From Chara braunii (taxonomy: Eukaryota; Streptophyta; Charophyceae; Charales; Characeae): a stretch of 62,756 nt of DNA. This document shows, in pieces, positions 45,755 to 56,115 of the stretch (its first letter is position 1; the number at the start of each line of letters is the position of its first letter). Position numbers and translations under genes: made by a program. Below the pieces are notes generated by a model, which was not told the origin of the DNA, ran no database searches, and worked only from the letters and a program-made list of their open reading frames with translations. Location: contig BFEA01000359.1 of the NCBI GenBank assembly GCA_003427395.1, positions 1,460,283 through 1,523,038 on the forward strand, given 5' to 3'.

Positions 45755-46837
45755 ACATTTTGGAAGTCAGGTTTGAGAAGATATTCGCAATGATGGAATG
45801 GAAAAATAAAAAGAAATAATAAAAAGAAATAGATCTCTACTTATACTAATTGTTGTTCTTTCGTTTGTGTGATGACGTCCTACTCAAGTGTGTAAAGGTA
45901 CCACGTCAGGCCAGTGTGATCAGACACAACACACAAGTAAGTACGCAAGCACCACAACACAACAACGACAAGGTAAGTACGCCAACATCAACAACAAACA
46001 GTTTGTCAGCAACCTTCTTCCACCCGCCGTGTCTTCCTGATGTCAGTGCGATGATGCACTCTCCCTAACAGCTGGCGCTACAACTGTATAGTCGGTCCAG
46101 TTAGCTGTACTGCCGTCGTCTTCAGAATGCTTCTCTTACTTGGCATTAATCCTGCCTGCCACGTGTCATCTTTGGAGCGCCAACATAGCATGTACTGCCA
46201 CGTCAACACTCTGTACCACAATGTCCAATCAACCAATAGTAGGATGCCACGTCAGCAAATGTGTACTCTGATCCTTGCCACTTGTCACTTCCACACGTCA
46301 CGTCGCGATACCGTCGCCGTTCCAGCCAGTCAGACAATGCCACGTTAGCCAAGGAGACCGATGCCACGTCAGCAGGTAGTCACCACCTCACGAAGACAGG
46401 TGTGATGACTTGCTTCCTGCCACATCAGCAATCAATCCTGTGTTTCCCCAAGGCCACGTCAGCATCTGCAGTAGACCCTGTCGCACGTCAGCAGCATAAA
46501 AAGTGCCACATCAACAATCAATCAACAAGGTCTTCAGACGCGGCACAACATATGCCACGTCAGCAGGGGATCGCGATGCCATGTCACTATCGCGATCCAG
46601 GCTGGCGTGCGGTTTCTCTTGGTCGCGGTCCCTACTGCCATGTCAGCAGCCTCGTTGGGATCTCCTCTCGCCAGTGGACTAACCCCGGTGGTGTCTTCTC
46701 GCCAGTGAAGTCTGTGCCACGTCATCACCCCCGACGTATCTCTTGCCACGTCATCACCTACTCAACACGTGTGCACCACACTTACCTGCGCGCCACCTGG
46801 CGCGTGCACACGTGTACAATTGTCATCGTCGGGAGAA
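45755..46837 (-). promoter_or_regulatory. 5' leader of gypsy-3 with ACGT-core motif array
   Basis: The 1.1-kb untranslated leader between PBS and the first ORF contains about 15 copies of TGCCACGTCAGC-like sequence (+ strand reading) at 46157-46757, i.e. GCTGACGTGGCA on the element's strand. Variants are CCACATCAGC, CCATGTCAGC and CCACGTCATC. GCTGACGTGGC is a classical plant bZIP-type (ACGT-core) binding site. Further copies lie in the LTRs (near 47131 and 47330). Confidence 0.7.
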
Positions 46838-46851
46838 CTGATTTGATACCA
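46838..46851 (-). other. Primer-binding site of gypsy-3
   Basis: On the element's strand, 8 nt after the 5' LTR, the sequence is TGGTATCAAATCAG. Its first eight bases match the usual plant initiator-tRNA-Met primer site (TGGTATCAGAGC); the remainder diverges. Confidence 0.75.
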
Positions 46852-46859
46852 AATTGCAA

Positions 46860-47875
46860 TGAACCCAGATCGTGAAGACAGTTGTCCACAATGCAAGCCC
46901 AGATGAATGTCAACCAGCTGATGATTACCAATAGTCAAGATCGTGTCCAGACAGAATGAGACGAGATAATCATGCACACACGAAGGAGAGAGGAGGGAGA
47001 TTAGACAAAGGAGAGGAAATAAATAGTCAAGATCGTGTCAAGATCATCCCCACTCCTGCTTTGGGCTCCCTCCTCAATCACCATCTCAATAATCAATAGT
47101 CTGAACGAGTATTTGAAGTAACCTCAATGTGCCACGTGGCACGTCTAATCAGTCCCTCATCAGCGCTGGGGCAATGTCGACATGAAGACAACAGGTACAT
47201 ATCCTCGATCTCTCCACAATCCCGATCTCCTCCCGAATGACGATAATTGAAACAGCAATACAAGTCACGTAGCTTCGCTTCGCCAGAACACGTGGCAGCA
47301 CCCACATCAGCGACAGCGCATGGCAGCTGCCACGTCAGCATGCCAAGAAGACATGTGCAACCACCATGCCGGACCAGCAGCGCCTCACCGAATCACAATG
47401 CCAGCGTCGCAGCGTCGAGCCAGTGTCGCAACGTCGAGCCAGCATTGAAGTCAACACGTGAAGTCAGCATCAACGCAAGACAGAATGAATGTCAACGCCA
47501 GAGAGGTCAACGCTTTAAGTAGCGTTGACTCGAGGTCTGGACCCCCGATGCTGCAATCTTTAACCGTCCAGATCTTGATGCAAACGACGGCCCAGATTGG
47601 CCTGAAACTGAATTCCGTTCGACCTGGAAGCTTGTCTGGGTACCTGCGCACAACAAGTGAGTGTATCCAACCAAGGGCCTGGGCGCGGTACCTTTGACTC
47701 TACAGTTGACTTTGACCCTTGACTTTCCTGGGTGCAGCGTTGGTCACACAGCCAAACGCGACAGACTCAAGCCTAGGTGTGTCCGAGTCACACAGCCCAG
47801 TGCAGACCAACTTTGGTCTGCATTGCTTGGGGCTGAGTTCTGGGCCCCAGACTACTTCTGAACAGGGTTACCGCA
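46860..47875 (-). repeat. 5' LTR of gypsy-3
   Basis: 1016 bp, + strand TGAACCCAGATCG ... GGGTTACCGCA. It aligns with 39258-40222 throughout. Confidence 0.93.
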
Positions 47876-48330
47876 ATTTTATTTATTATTATTATTATTT
47901 TATTATTATTATTATTTTTTTTTTTGGAGAAACATAAAATTTTCATTCCAATGAGACCACCGGGGCCCGGGAACACACCCCTACATATCAACTTGGCACA
48001 AACCCGATGAGGCCAATACTCGACTTTAGGCTCCTGGAAACCGGGTCCAGTGTCCCTTAAAGGAATATCCAAAAATAAAAAATTCCAAAGCAAATCTATG
48101 GCAGTATACTATGCTTGCTGCACAGGAAACGCCGACATGTTTCTAGGATCGAAACATTATTGGCAAAGAACTACGGGCTATAAACTGCAAATCTCGAAAA
48201 TGCACAAGGCAATTCACGAAAATTTTACAATTTAACCCTAAAACTAATTTAAAAAAAACTAAACTCTTAGACACAATTCAATTCTAAAATTCAGTCCAAG
48301 TACCTACTAAATTTTAATCTTAACAAAATG
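47876..48330 (-). mobile_element. Probable 3' end of an older LINE
   Basis: On the - strand the sequence ends ...CATTCCAATGAAAATTTTATG-like then TTTCTCC, followed by an A tract and (AAT)n repeats (47876-47925), a 3' end typical of plant L1 elements. The upstream ~400 bp show no coding frame. gypsy-3 sits immediately beyond this tail. The assignment rests on the tail only. Confidence 0.4.
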
Positions 48331-48699
48331 GAACTGGGCGTATTAATATTGTCTTGTGGGGGCTTCGCGCAGGTAGCGCCGAAACTGCCGCGAGCAACTG
48401 TGGGGTTCGACGCAACTCGCCGACACACGTCTGGGAGTCTGCACATGCCATGGCCGGTCAAGGGCCGGCTCACGACAGACCGCCACGTTCGTCATAGCGT
48501 GGCGGGGGCAGGCTGGGCGCAAGGTTGCGGGGGCCGGACAAGGCGAATTTGCTATGCGCGGGCTCGGGAAGAGGGCAAGTGGCGCGCAAAGGCCGGGGAG
48601 ATTCGCGAGCGGACGAAGCGCGAAGTCGATTTTGGAAGGAGCCGACGGCGACAGAGAGCGACGGGTCATCATCAACACCATCAAGCCGATGGAGGGGAA

Positions 48700-49855
48700 A
48701 AAAAAAAAAAAAACACATCAATCATAGCCCTACGCACGGGGCGAAACAGTGGAGACAGCGGACGACGAAGCCGGTGGAGGTTACCCCGAGGGCAAGAGAG
48801 CACGTTGTCGCGGAGAGATAGGAGCGTCGTCCCGAAAAGCAGGGGGAAAAGCGAGACGTCAAAAGAAAGCGGGGCGGGACACCGGGAAGAAAGAGACGGC
48901 CATCGCGGGGGGTTCGATGGGAAAAAAAAAAAAAAAAGGGGGGAACACGGGTCAACGCACGGGGCGAGACAGTAGAGACAGCGGACGGCGTCACGGGACA
49001 AGGAATGAATGTGGAGGGCGACAAGGAAAGACAGGAGAGCATCATCCCGGAAAAGAAGGGGGAAAGGAGGGCTTTAGTGTGGCGTTGAAAGAAGGTGGGG
49101 TGGAACATCGGAAAGAAGAGAAGCCTGCGCCGGGAGGAAAGAGACGACGATAGAGGGCAACGGGGCACGCCCCGCGAGGAAGGGTGAGCAGCGACACGAA
49201 AGGATAGGGACGCGTGCGCAGTGAGCGGAGGGATCGGATCGAAGGGGCAGCGAGCGGAGGGATCGGATCGAAGGGGCCACGGCCGCGCCGAAGGAGAGTG
49301 CCGGTGGGATCATCAACATAGGTAAGGGAGAGGTATACCACCGCGGCAACTCGGGAGCGCATGCGCAACGGGCGGAGGGATTGGTTTGAGGGCGTCACGT
49401 CCACGCCGAAGGAGATTGCTGGAGGAATCATCAAGATAGGTAAGGAAGACGCACGCCGGCGCGACAATTGTAGGGGAGTAAGGAGAGACGGAAAAGCGAC
49501 TTGGAGATAGGGCGACTCCGGACACCCTCCTTCCTGCTGCTTCGTTTTTGAGGTAAGTTGGCCATATCCTTCCTCTCAACAGCGACAGATAAAACGCGGC
49601 CCGGATTTGGGAAGAAGACAGACGCAAAGGAGACGATAGAGACGGGACATACCCTGGGATGAGTGAGCACTAGTATAAGGGGGAGAGGGCAGTAGCGGTG
49701 GAGGGGGACGAAGGGCGTCACCATATTTTCCCATCCTGCCCCGGCCAGTCCCTTGAATGAACAATAAGAACAATAATCTAGCTAAAACAACCAAACAGCC
49801 TCAAAAAAAAAAAAAAAAAGAGGAATAAAAACACAAACACAAACACACACACAAA

Positions 49856-49888
<33 letters not shown>

Positions 49889-49949
49889 ACAAAAACCCCC
49901 CCCCCCCCAAAAAAAAAAAAACAAAAAAAAACCACCACAAATAGTCACC
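48700..49949 (+). repeat. Repetitive 5' UTR of the LINE
   Basis: Two ~225-bp units share CACGGGGCGA.ACAGT then GAGACAGCGGACG (48731 and 48956). A 28-bp pair (GCGGAGGGATCGGATCGAAG) lies near 49225-49280. Two ~125-bp units end ATCATCAACATAGGTAAG-like (49325 and 49445). A-rich tracts at 49801-49935 precede ORF1. GC-rich tandem 5' UTRs often act as internal promoters in LINEs. Open frames here are repeat shadows. Confidence 0.65.
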
Positions 49950-52816
49950 ATGAGAACGATAAATAGAACGCAACGAGCGCACAAACGGTTGGACTCAATG
50001 CTCTTTTACAGTGGGGCAATGAGACAGCTCGCGGACCAACAACTCAGACATGGGAAATGGGCCCAACAGAGTCAGCCCTCACGGGTGCCAAAACAGGGCC
50101 AGGTTGTGTCAACACAGACCAGAGAAGGAGAGGTAACGCAACAACGGGAGGAGGACATGGGCGTGTTGACAGAAGAAGAGAAGGAAGCGGAACTGCACCG
50201 GCAAACAGGCCATGAGAGAACACTGCCACCCCCCGTGCGGGACACCAACAGCAGCTCAGGCCAACTCTCGTGGGCTGACCGTCTTAAGGGCCCGCCCAAG
50301 GATCAGATGTTCACAATACACAGGGGACTAGGGGGCCCGCGCACCGGGAAGTTAGACATTCCGTTAGATGGGTTGCCACCAGCATGGGCGTTCTTCATGT
50401 CAAAATTTCTATTCCCATCGGAAGCAAGGGTGGTCATACAAGGAGGGAAGCAGGTGATGGTTAAAGCATACCCCAACACTGGGGTAGCCTGCAGAGACGA
50501 AATTTACACAAAGCACGCGAACAACTGGGTGTTCCACGACGACGCCGCTTTTAAATCACTCAACGAGAAGGTTAAGTGGATCGGTTGTAGGCTGGAAACA
50601 CTGAAGGGAAGCGCGGAACTGGCCAGAGACCAGTTCCTGATACAGCCTGTCTCGAACACTCTGTTCACGGTCCTGTGCATGCACAAAGCGGACAAAGGGG
50701 TGATCGACAGGTGGCAGCGCCTGCGGTGCGAGTGGTCGGAAGTGCGGATCCACTCGTGGGTGCCACAACGTAGGCTGGGTTCAGAAGAAAGAAGGGCCCA
50801 ACTAATGCAAGATTATTATTGGGTGGAGTTCCGCCATATTCTTGTCGAGATTCAAGCAGCTTTCATCTATGACTTTGGAATGATGTACGATATTGCCGCC
50901 TTTATCGACCCCCTGCCCTCCTTCGTTGCAAAAAGGGATGACTGCCTGATGTTGGCCCTTGACTTCCCTCTGGGCCAGCCTTTCTCTCTCGATGATGTGA
51001 TTCCGTACAGGGTGGGGGGCAAAGAATACATGATCCATACCGCGCACAAGATGCGACCGTGGTGCCCCAAATGCAGAGCGTACGAACATCTCTGTACGGA
51101 GTACGCCTGTCCACTACATCCACAAAAGAAGGCCAGATCATCGGGGAGGCTGTTGAGGGACCCGAATAAGGTATCCCACTGGCGTGCGGTGGACCCGGGG
51201 CATGAGGGATGGCTGTACGTGGAGGACCGGACGAAAGAAGGGGTCCCGAGGGGATGGGTGTGGGAAAAATCAGGGGAACCGGAATGGGAGACACGCCCAC
51301 CAAATACATGGACCCCCCCAGTGCCAATGGAAGAGAAGATGCAGGAAACACAGGTAATTTCTCCGTCAGAAAATAAGGAAAATAAGGAAAACCAGGGTCG
51401 GACAAAGGTGGAGAGGAAGGGAGGGAAAGAAATATGGACCCCGAAAAAATCGTCAGGGGAGCAGAAGGAAGGACAGGGCGTAAACAACCCCAGGGGCGTT
51501 CTGGGCCCCGAAGCGGAGCATTACGTCCCGGCCACCGCGCGAACAAGGGAAAGCGACTCTCCACAACACAAGAACGGAAAGGAGGCATCCACCTCAGGAC
51601 AGGTGAGTGAGGAGGCGGTGAAAAGGAACACAGTATTGACAGAACCCCCCGTCACCCGCCAGATAGACCCCCCGACAGCGGCAAAATCGGCTCAGACCGG
51701 AATGCAGAAGAACACGGAAAGAACGATAGGAGGACGGGGGAAGCACGGGGACGAGGACGCGTCTCAGGTCTAGATGATGGACATCGACCCCTTCCAAGCC
51801 GCCTTCGTCCCTGAACCGATGGAGGTGGACCCCCTCCCGGCAAATGCCAGTATAGCACCCGAGGGACTGGCCCCCGGCGGGGAGGCTGCAGCAGGGGAGG
51901 AAGGAACCCCGCCACCGCACATGCCCGTGGAACAAAAGTTGGTCGCCATTGCAGACTGGCTCCCTCACAGACGATTTTTGGGATAAAACATATCTACATT
52001 TGTTCCCCATGTTGGATACCAGCAACTCACTCAAATGTGTGCTTGAACAAGGCATGCACCCGGGGGTGGGGTGGACGGAAGCATGGCACATATTAGCCAC
52101 CATAGTCTGTTCACGCTTTCAGCCACCCCACCCAACTACAGAGAACGGGGCGGAAGAGGAAATGGAACAGAACTTCAACAAGAAAGATGGAGAACTCCCC
52201 CCGGCCTCACAACCACCCACACCTCCCCCTGACCCTGCTTCCCCTAACCCTGAAGAAGACACACCACTCCACCGACTGCGGAGGAAAAAACTCAGACATG
52301 TAGTTGAACAGGGCCAGGACATGGGGCCGTTGTCACAGGCCACAATGTTGTTGATCCCCATGCGCAAAAAGGACGGGAAATGGGAGGTTGGCCTGTCCCC
52401 GGTCGGTAAGGACAGGCAAGGCGGCCTCACGCTACACGGCCTGTCCTCTTTCTGGGCGGACCCGAAAAAACTGTCAAATTGAAGCAGCCACAGGGATTCT
52501 GCAGATGCACCTGGAAACACACATTGCAGAGAATCTCCCACCAGGAGCGCAGGCCACGGCATCGGTGACATTTGGTCCAAAAAAAATCGCCCTCAGGGAC
52601 GTGTACATCCGCTTCGACCCGGGCACAGACGTTGGACTCAAATGGCACACCCACTCCCAACTTTTAGACCTGCAGACAGTCAAGATTAGGTCCAGCGAGA
52701 TCTGGACAGAGCAGGACGTTCAGAGATGCCTGGGAGCTATACTCAGGCTGGGCCTACAGGCGGGAACATCAGGGTGGGAGTGGGAACAGCTCCCGTGGGC
52801 CCGGCTAGGTACCTGA
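49950..52816 (+). pseudogene. LINE ORF1 (nucleic-acid-binding, gag-like)
   Basis: First 607 codons open (49950-51773). A conserved core at about residues 130-360 (LDIPLDGLPPAWAFFMSKF, FLIQPVSNTLFTVLCM, DRWQRLRCEWSEVRIHSWVP) resembles the DUF4283-type region of plant LINE ORF1. A Cys/His cluster CPKCRAYEHLCTEYAC follows at about 372-388. The tail is charged and low-complexity. TAG at 51771 is followed at once by ATGATG in the same frame. After a frameshift near 51955 the frames 51949-52482 and 52388-52816 continue the C-terminus. It would bind element RNA. Confidence 0.75.
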
Positions 52817-52841
52817 ATACCTGAATACCTCCAAGATCTAA

Positions 52842-54092
52842 ATGGACCCGGTTAAAGCAGTGTACGGAAAGGACCGGATCTGGAACCAATGTCGGCGGGC
52901 GGCGGATCTGGACCTGCGCTCCCTGAACGTCAATGGCCTGGCCTCCTGTAAGTCTGACAAACAGAATGCAATATGGGACCTGATGAGGGGAGTGGGGGGC
53001 AGAAAGTGGCCAGATGTGGTATGTATCTAGGAAACACACTTGATGGACACCCCGGAACATAACCGCATCCACAAAAGAATATGGCCATATAAGGCAATCA
53101 GGGCGCACGCCCCGAGAGTGGGGAGCGCCGGGGTCGCTATCTGGATCCCCTCAGAATCCTGGGCAGATCCGGTGCATTGGGTAGTAGATCAGGAAGGGGG
53201 CCGGTGGGTGTCAATCCTGGTCGCCTTGGAACTCGCGATCGTTTGTATCTTGTGCATCTACGCCCCGAATACCGCGAGGGAGAGGAGGGTATTCTTCGAC
53301 AGCTTAAAAGCACAAATCCCGGACGGGGTCCCGATGATCATAGCAGGAGACTGTAACGCAGCCCCGGACCGCTGGATGGAAAGGTGGAAGATACCCTGCT
53401 CAGCCCCAGCATACATAGAGAAGGACAAACGTATGATAGAGGATCTATGCCTCTCTCTAAAGGTCTTTTACTCTTTCCGTAAACTTAACCCAGACGCCCG
53501 ATTCTTTTCATGCCTACATAAAGTTGGGACTGATGCACAATCCAGATCAAGGATAGAGCTAATTCTAATCTCAGAAGACATGGGGGGGTCGCTGCTGTTG
53601 GCGGCAATTCTACCCGCCAGCCCGCACCCGGGCCTAGATCACAAAATATGCTCTATCATCTTGTCATTCCGCAAGAAGCCTGATCACGGACCAAGCTTTT
53701 ATAAACTCAATGTGTCCACTCTGCAACAGAATGCTTTTCGAAACTACATTAAAGACTGTTGGGAGTTCTGGCACAGGCAAAAACAGAATATACCGTATGA
53801 AACAGACTGGTTCAACAACGGTCTTCTATACTTGGGGAGAAAATGCAGAGAATACTCCAAACTCCTGACGGCTCGCAAGAATCAACAAGAAATGGAAGTT
53901 CATGACCGTCTTCATCAACTCGAACAACGAGAGCTTGAAAACCCTCAGAGTCAAGTAGCTCCTAACAATCAGTCTGAACTACAATCCTTGCGACATCAGC
54001 TCCAGACCTTTGCAACACAACGCTGGGAGGGAACACGCATCAGGGGACGTTTGGTACGTCATGAAACAGAAGGGACAATGGACAAAAAATGA
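52842..54092 (+). pseudogene. LINE ORF2 endonuclease domain (AP type)
   Basis: Motifs of the exonuclease-endonuclease-phosphatase fold in order: LDLRSLNVNGLAS (Asn), DVVCI*ETH (the Glu of QETH kept; the Gln codon is TAG at 53028-53030), AGVAIWIP, CILCIYAPN, MIIAGDCNAAPD, SRIELILIS and GLDHK. It nicks target DNA for target-primed reverse transcription. The active-site Asp/His of the last motif is present, but the preceding SRID is SRIE. One in-frame stop separates the N-terminal 62 codons. Confidence 0.85.
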
Positions 54093-54821
54093 TTTAGCCT
54101 GGCCCGTACACGATCTCACAGATCTGCGATAGAGGCACTATATGATCCGCTGTCACGAAATCAGGATGTAGCGACCTCGACGCCACATTGCATGCAAATC
54201 GCAAGAACCTTTTCAAAGATTTGTTCACCTCCAGATGCGCTGGACGGGAGGAGGCCGCTAGAGAAAAGGAGATCGCAGTCTTTCTAGAGCAAATGGGGAA
54301 GACTCTGTCGAACCAGTGAAGGGACCAACTAGACAAGCCCCTAACCAAGGAGGAAGTTTGGATAGCCCTGAAACAGATGGACGAGGAAAAAAACCCGAGG
54401 GTGGATGGGTTCCCAAAAGAATTTTGGGAATCATTTTGGCCACTAATGGCCCCGGACCTCATGGGCTTTTACCATCATGTGTGGGAAACGGGGCACATGG
54501 GGGAGCTGGTAGGACAAGGGGTCCTCACCTTACTGCACAAAAAAGGCGACCGGATGGACATCAAAAACTATCGCCCGATAACTCTGCTCACAGTCATCTA
54601 CAAAATGCTCGCAAAGGCCTTGGCAAATCGCCTGATCCCGGTTTTGGAAGATATTATCCACCCGACACAAACGGGATTTGTCAAGGGGCGCAGGATTCAC
54701 GACAATACTTTGCTGGTTAACGAGATCCTCAAGCTAACGAGGCAAGACAAACGCAACACTGCCGTGGTCTTCATCGATTCGAGAAAGCATACGACCACGT
54801 GGATTGGACCTTCTTAGACAG
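54093..54821 (+). pseudogene. LINE ORF2 reverse transcriptase, N-terminal part
   Basis: RT motifs: KNPRVDGFPKEFW, LLHKKGDRMDIKNYRPITLL, YKMLAKALANRL, HPTQTGFVKGRRIHDN. A one-base deletion near 54778 shifts the FEKAYDHVDW region out of frame. The region is then cut at 54821 by an insertion. 54093-54376 between endonuclease and RT is frameshifted. Confidence 0.85.
54811..54821 (+). repeat. 11-bp target-site duplication, left copy (TTCTTAGACAG)
   Basis: Repeated at 55555-55565. Joining across gives the continuous LINE codons F-L-D-R. Confidence 0.9.
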
Positions 54822-55554
54822 AGAGATAAACTCAAAAAACAATGTAGTCGAGGCTTTAGTATCACAGAAAAACTACATCGTGAGTGCACACCACCAGTTC
54901 GTGCGGCAATGCGCACGCAACTAGAGTGTGCAACAGCCTTCCACCTCAATCTGCTCAGTCTGCTTCGAAGCACCCGCTTCCTACTCTTAAATACCCACTC
55001 GTGACTCACTTACTCCGTGGAAACCACGTTCTCACGAGTCTTCAAGAAAGAAAGTAAAAAAGACCTTATTCGAAAAGAAATTTGAAAAGGTGATGAGCCT
55101 TCCTCACCATCAAGCCAGGCCCGTTCCCCAAGGTACTACGTGCTTTCACACGTTCCCCGAGTCTGGAGTCCGTCTTTTCGAGTACCATTCTTTTTCTCTA
55201 TCGTGAGTTCGCCGGTATGACGGCGTGTGCTCGCTTCAAGCTGTGTTTGTCCCTATGTGTCACGCCAATTTTTGTCTTATTCCACAATCTTGTTCTGTTT
55301 CACGTGTCTTCGATCTCCGACTGGTATTGCAGTGCCAGCCTGAGGATATGTTCACCCGCGACCAGGAACAATGTTGCTCAGCTTCTCGTATCGTCGATAT
55401 CTGACCGGTCCAGTCGTACCTGTCCTGAGGACCCGTTCGTCAGTCGCCAGAACTCGTGCCCTTCTGAGGGCCGACCCAACTTAGAGGCAACTAGCCCCAT
55501 TCTGTATAGCACCCTTGAATTTTGTCCGACCCAACTTAGAGGCAACTAGCCCCA
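54822..55554. mobile_element. 733-bp insertion of unknown type in the LINE RT
   Basis: Bounded by an 11-bp duplication. Starts AGAGATAAACTCAAAAAACA and ends GGCAACTAGCCCCA. No coding frame. The last ~100 bp contain a ~52-bp tandem pair (CCGACCCAACTTAGAGGCAA at about 55471 and 55527). The first ~180 bp are related, in reverse complement, to 61370-61503, where a TATTTAA-type box precedes the shared CTTCGAAGCAGACTGAGC block. Long duplication and absence of inverted ends favour a retroposon (on the - strand it has no A tail). It could also be a solo terminal repeat. Confidence 0.7.
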
Positions 55555-56115
55555 TTCTTAGACAGATGCATGCAGGAAATGAATATTGGGCCAGCCTTTC
55601 GACGCTGGACTGAGATCTTACACCACAACGCTACCACGAGTGTCCAGGTCAACAGTTTGATGGCACCAGTAATCTCTCTGCAACGGTCGGTCTGCCAAGG
55701 AGACCCCTTGGCCCCCTTTCTTTTTATCCTTGTGATGGAGGCACTGGCAGCGAACCTCCGTACTAATAAAGATCTCAGAAAATTACAGATCTCCGCCATC
55801 CCTGAGGAGGTGATTCCCGTGTGTTCGCTGTTTGCGGATGACCTGACTGTAATGGTGGACGCCACCCCCGAGAACATGAAAGAGATCAAACATCTGTTGG
55901 ACCGATTCACGACAGTGTCGGATATGACGGTCAATTGGGGGAACAAAACACTTGGATGGTGGATCCATCACCAGGGAGTGCGTCCACCAGAACAGCCGCG
56001 GGTCAAATGGCTTTCGGAAAGCGCCCCGGTCAGAGTATTGGGCATAATGCTGACGACATCCGGGAAACCAGCTTCCAACGACGATGGATTCTCAAACCAG
56101 CGCTGCAAAAACTGA
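55555..56115 (+). pseudogene. LINE ORF2 reverse transcriptase, catalytic part
   Basis: Continues the RT after the insertion: RRWTEILHHNATTSVQVN, RSVCQGDPLAPFLFILVME (motif 4/5), SLFADDLTVMVD (FADD catalytic box at 55831-55842). Then VRVLGIMLTTSG, before a frameshift near 56060 leads to the 55935-56498 frame. Catalytic Asp residues are kept. Confidence 0.87.

Larger units (their letters stand above)
39258..47875 (-). mobile_element. Ty3/gypsy chromovirus-like element with both LTRs (gypsy-3)
   Basis: 8.6-kb element on the - strand: 5' LTR 46860-47875, PBS 46838-46851, leader 45755-46837, extra coiled-coil ORF 45035-45754, gag 43875-45035, pol 40470-43900, chromodomain remnant about 40262-40470, 3' LTR 39258-40222. 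It is flanked by T/A-rich sequence; the 5-bp flanks TTTTT and ATTTT are compatible with a target duplication carrying one change. Pol has about five frameshifts and several stops, while gag and the extra ORF are intact. Of the three gypsy elements here it is the least decayed. Confidence 0.93.

Noticed and set aside
48328-49153. 215- and 134-codon + frames and their - strand mirrors
   Set aside because: They cover the tandem 5' UTR repeats of the LINE; they are GC-rich, open in many frames, with Lys runs from A tracts.
50902-51588. 228-codon - strand frame
   Set aside because: Antisense shadow of LINE ORF1, which has the expected motifs on the + strand.
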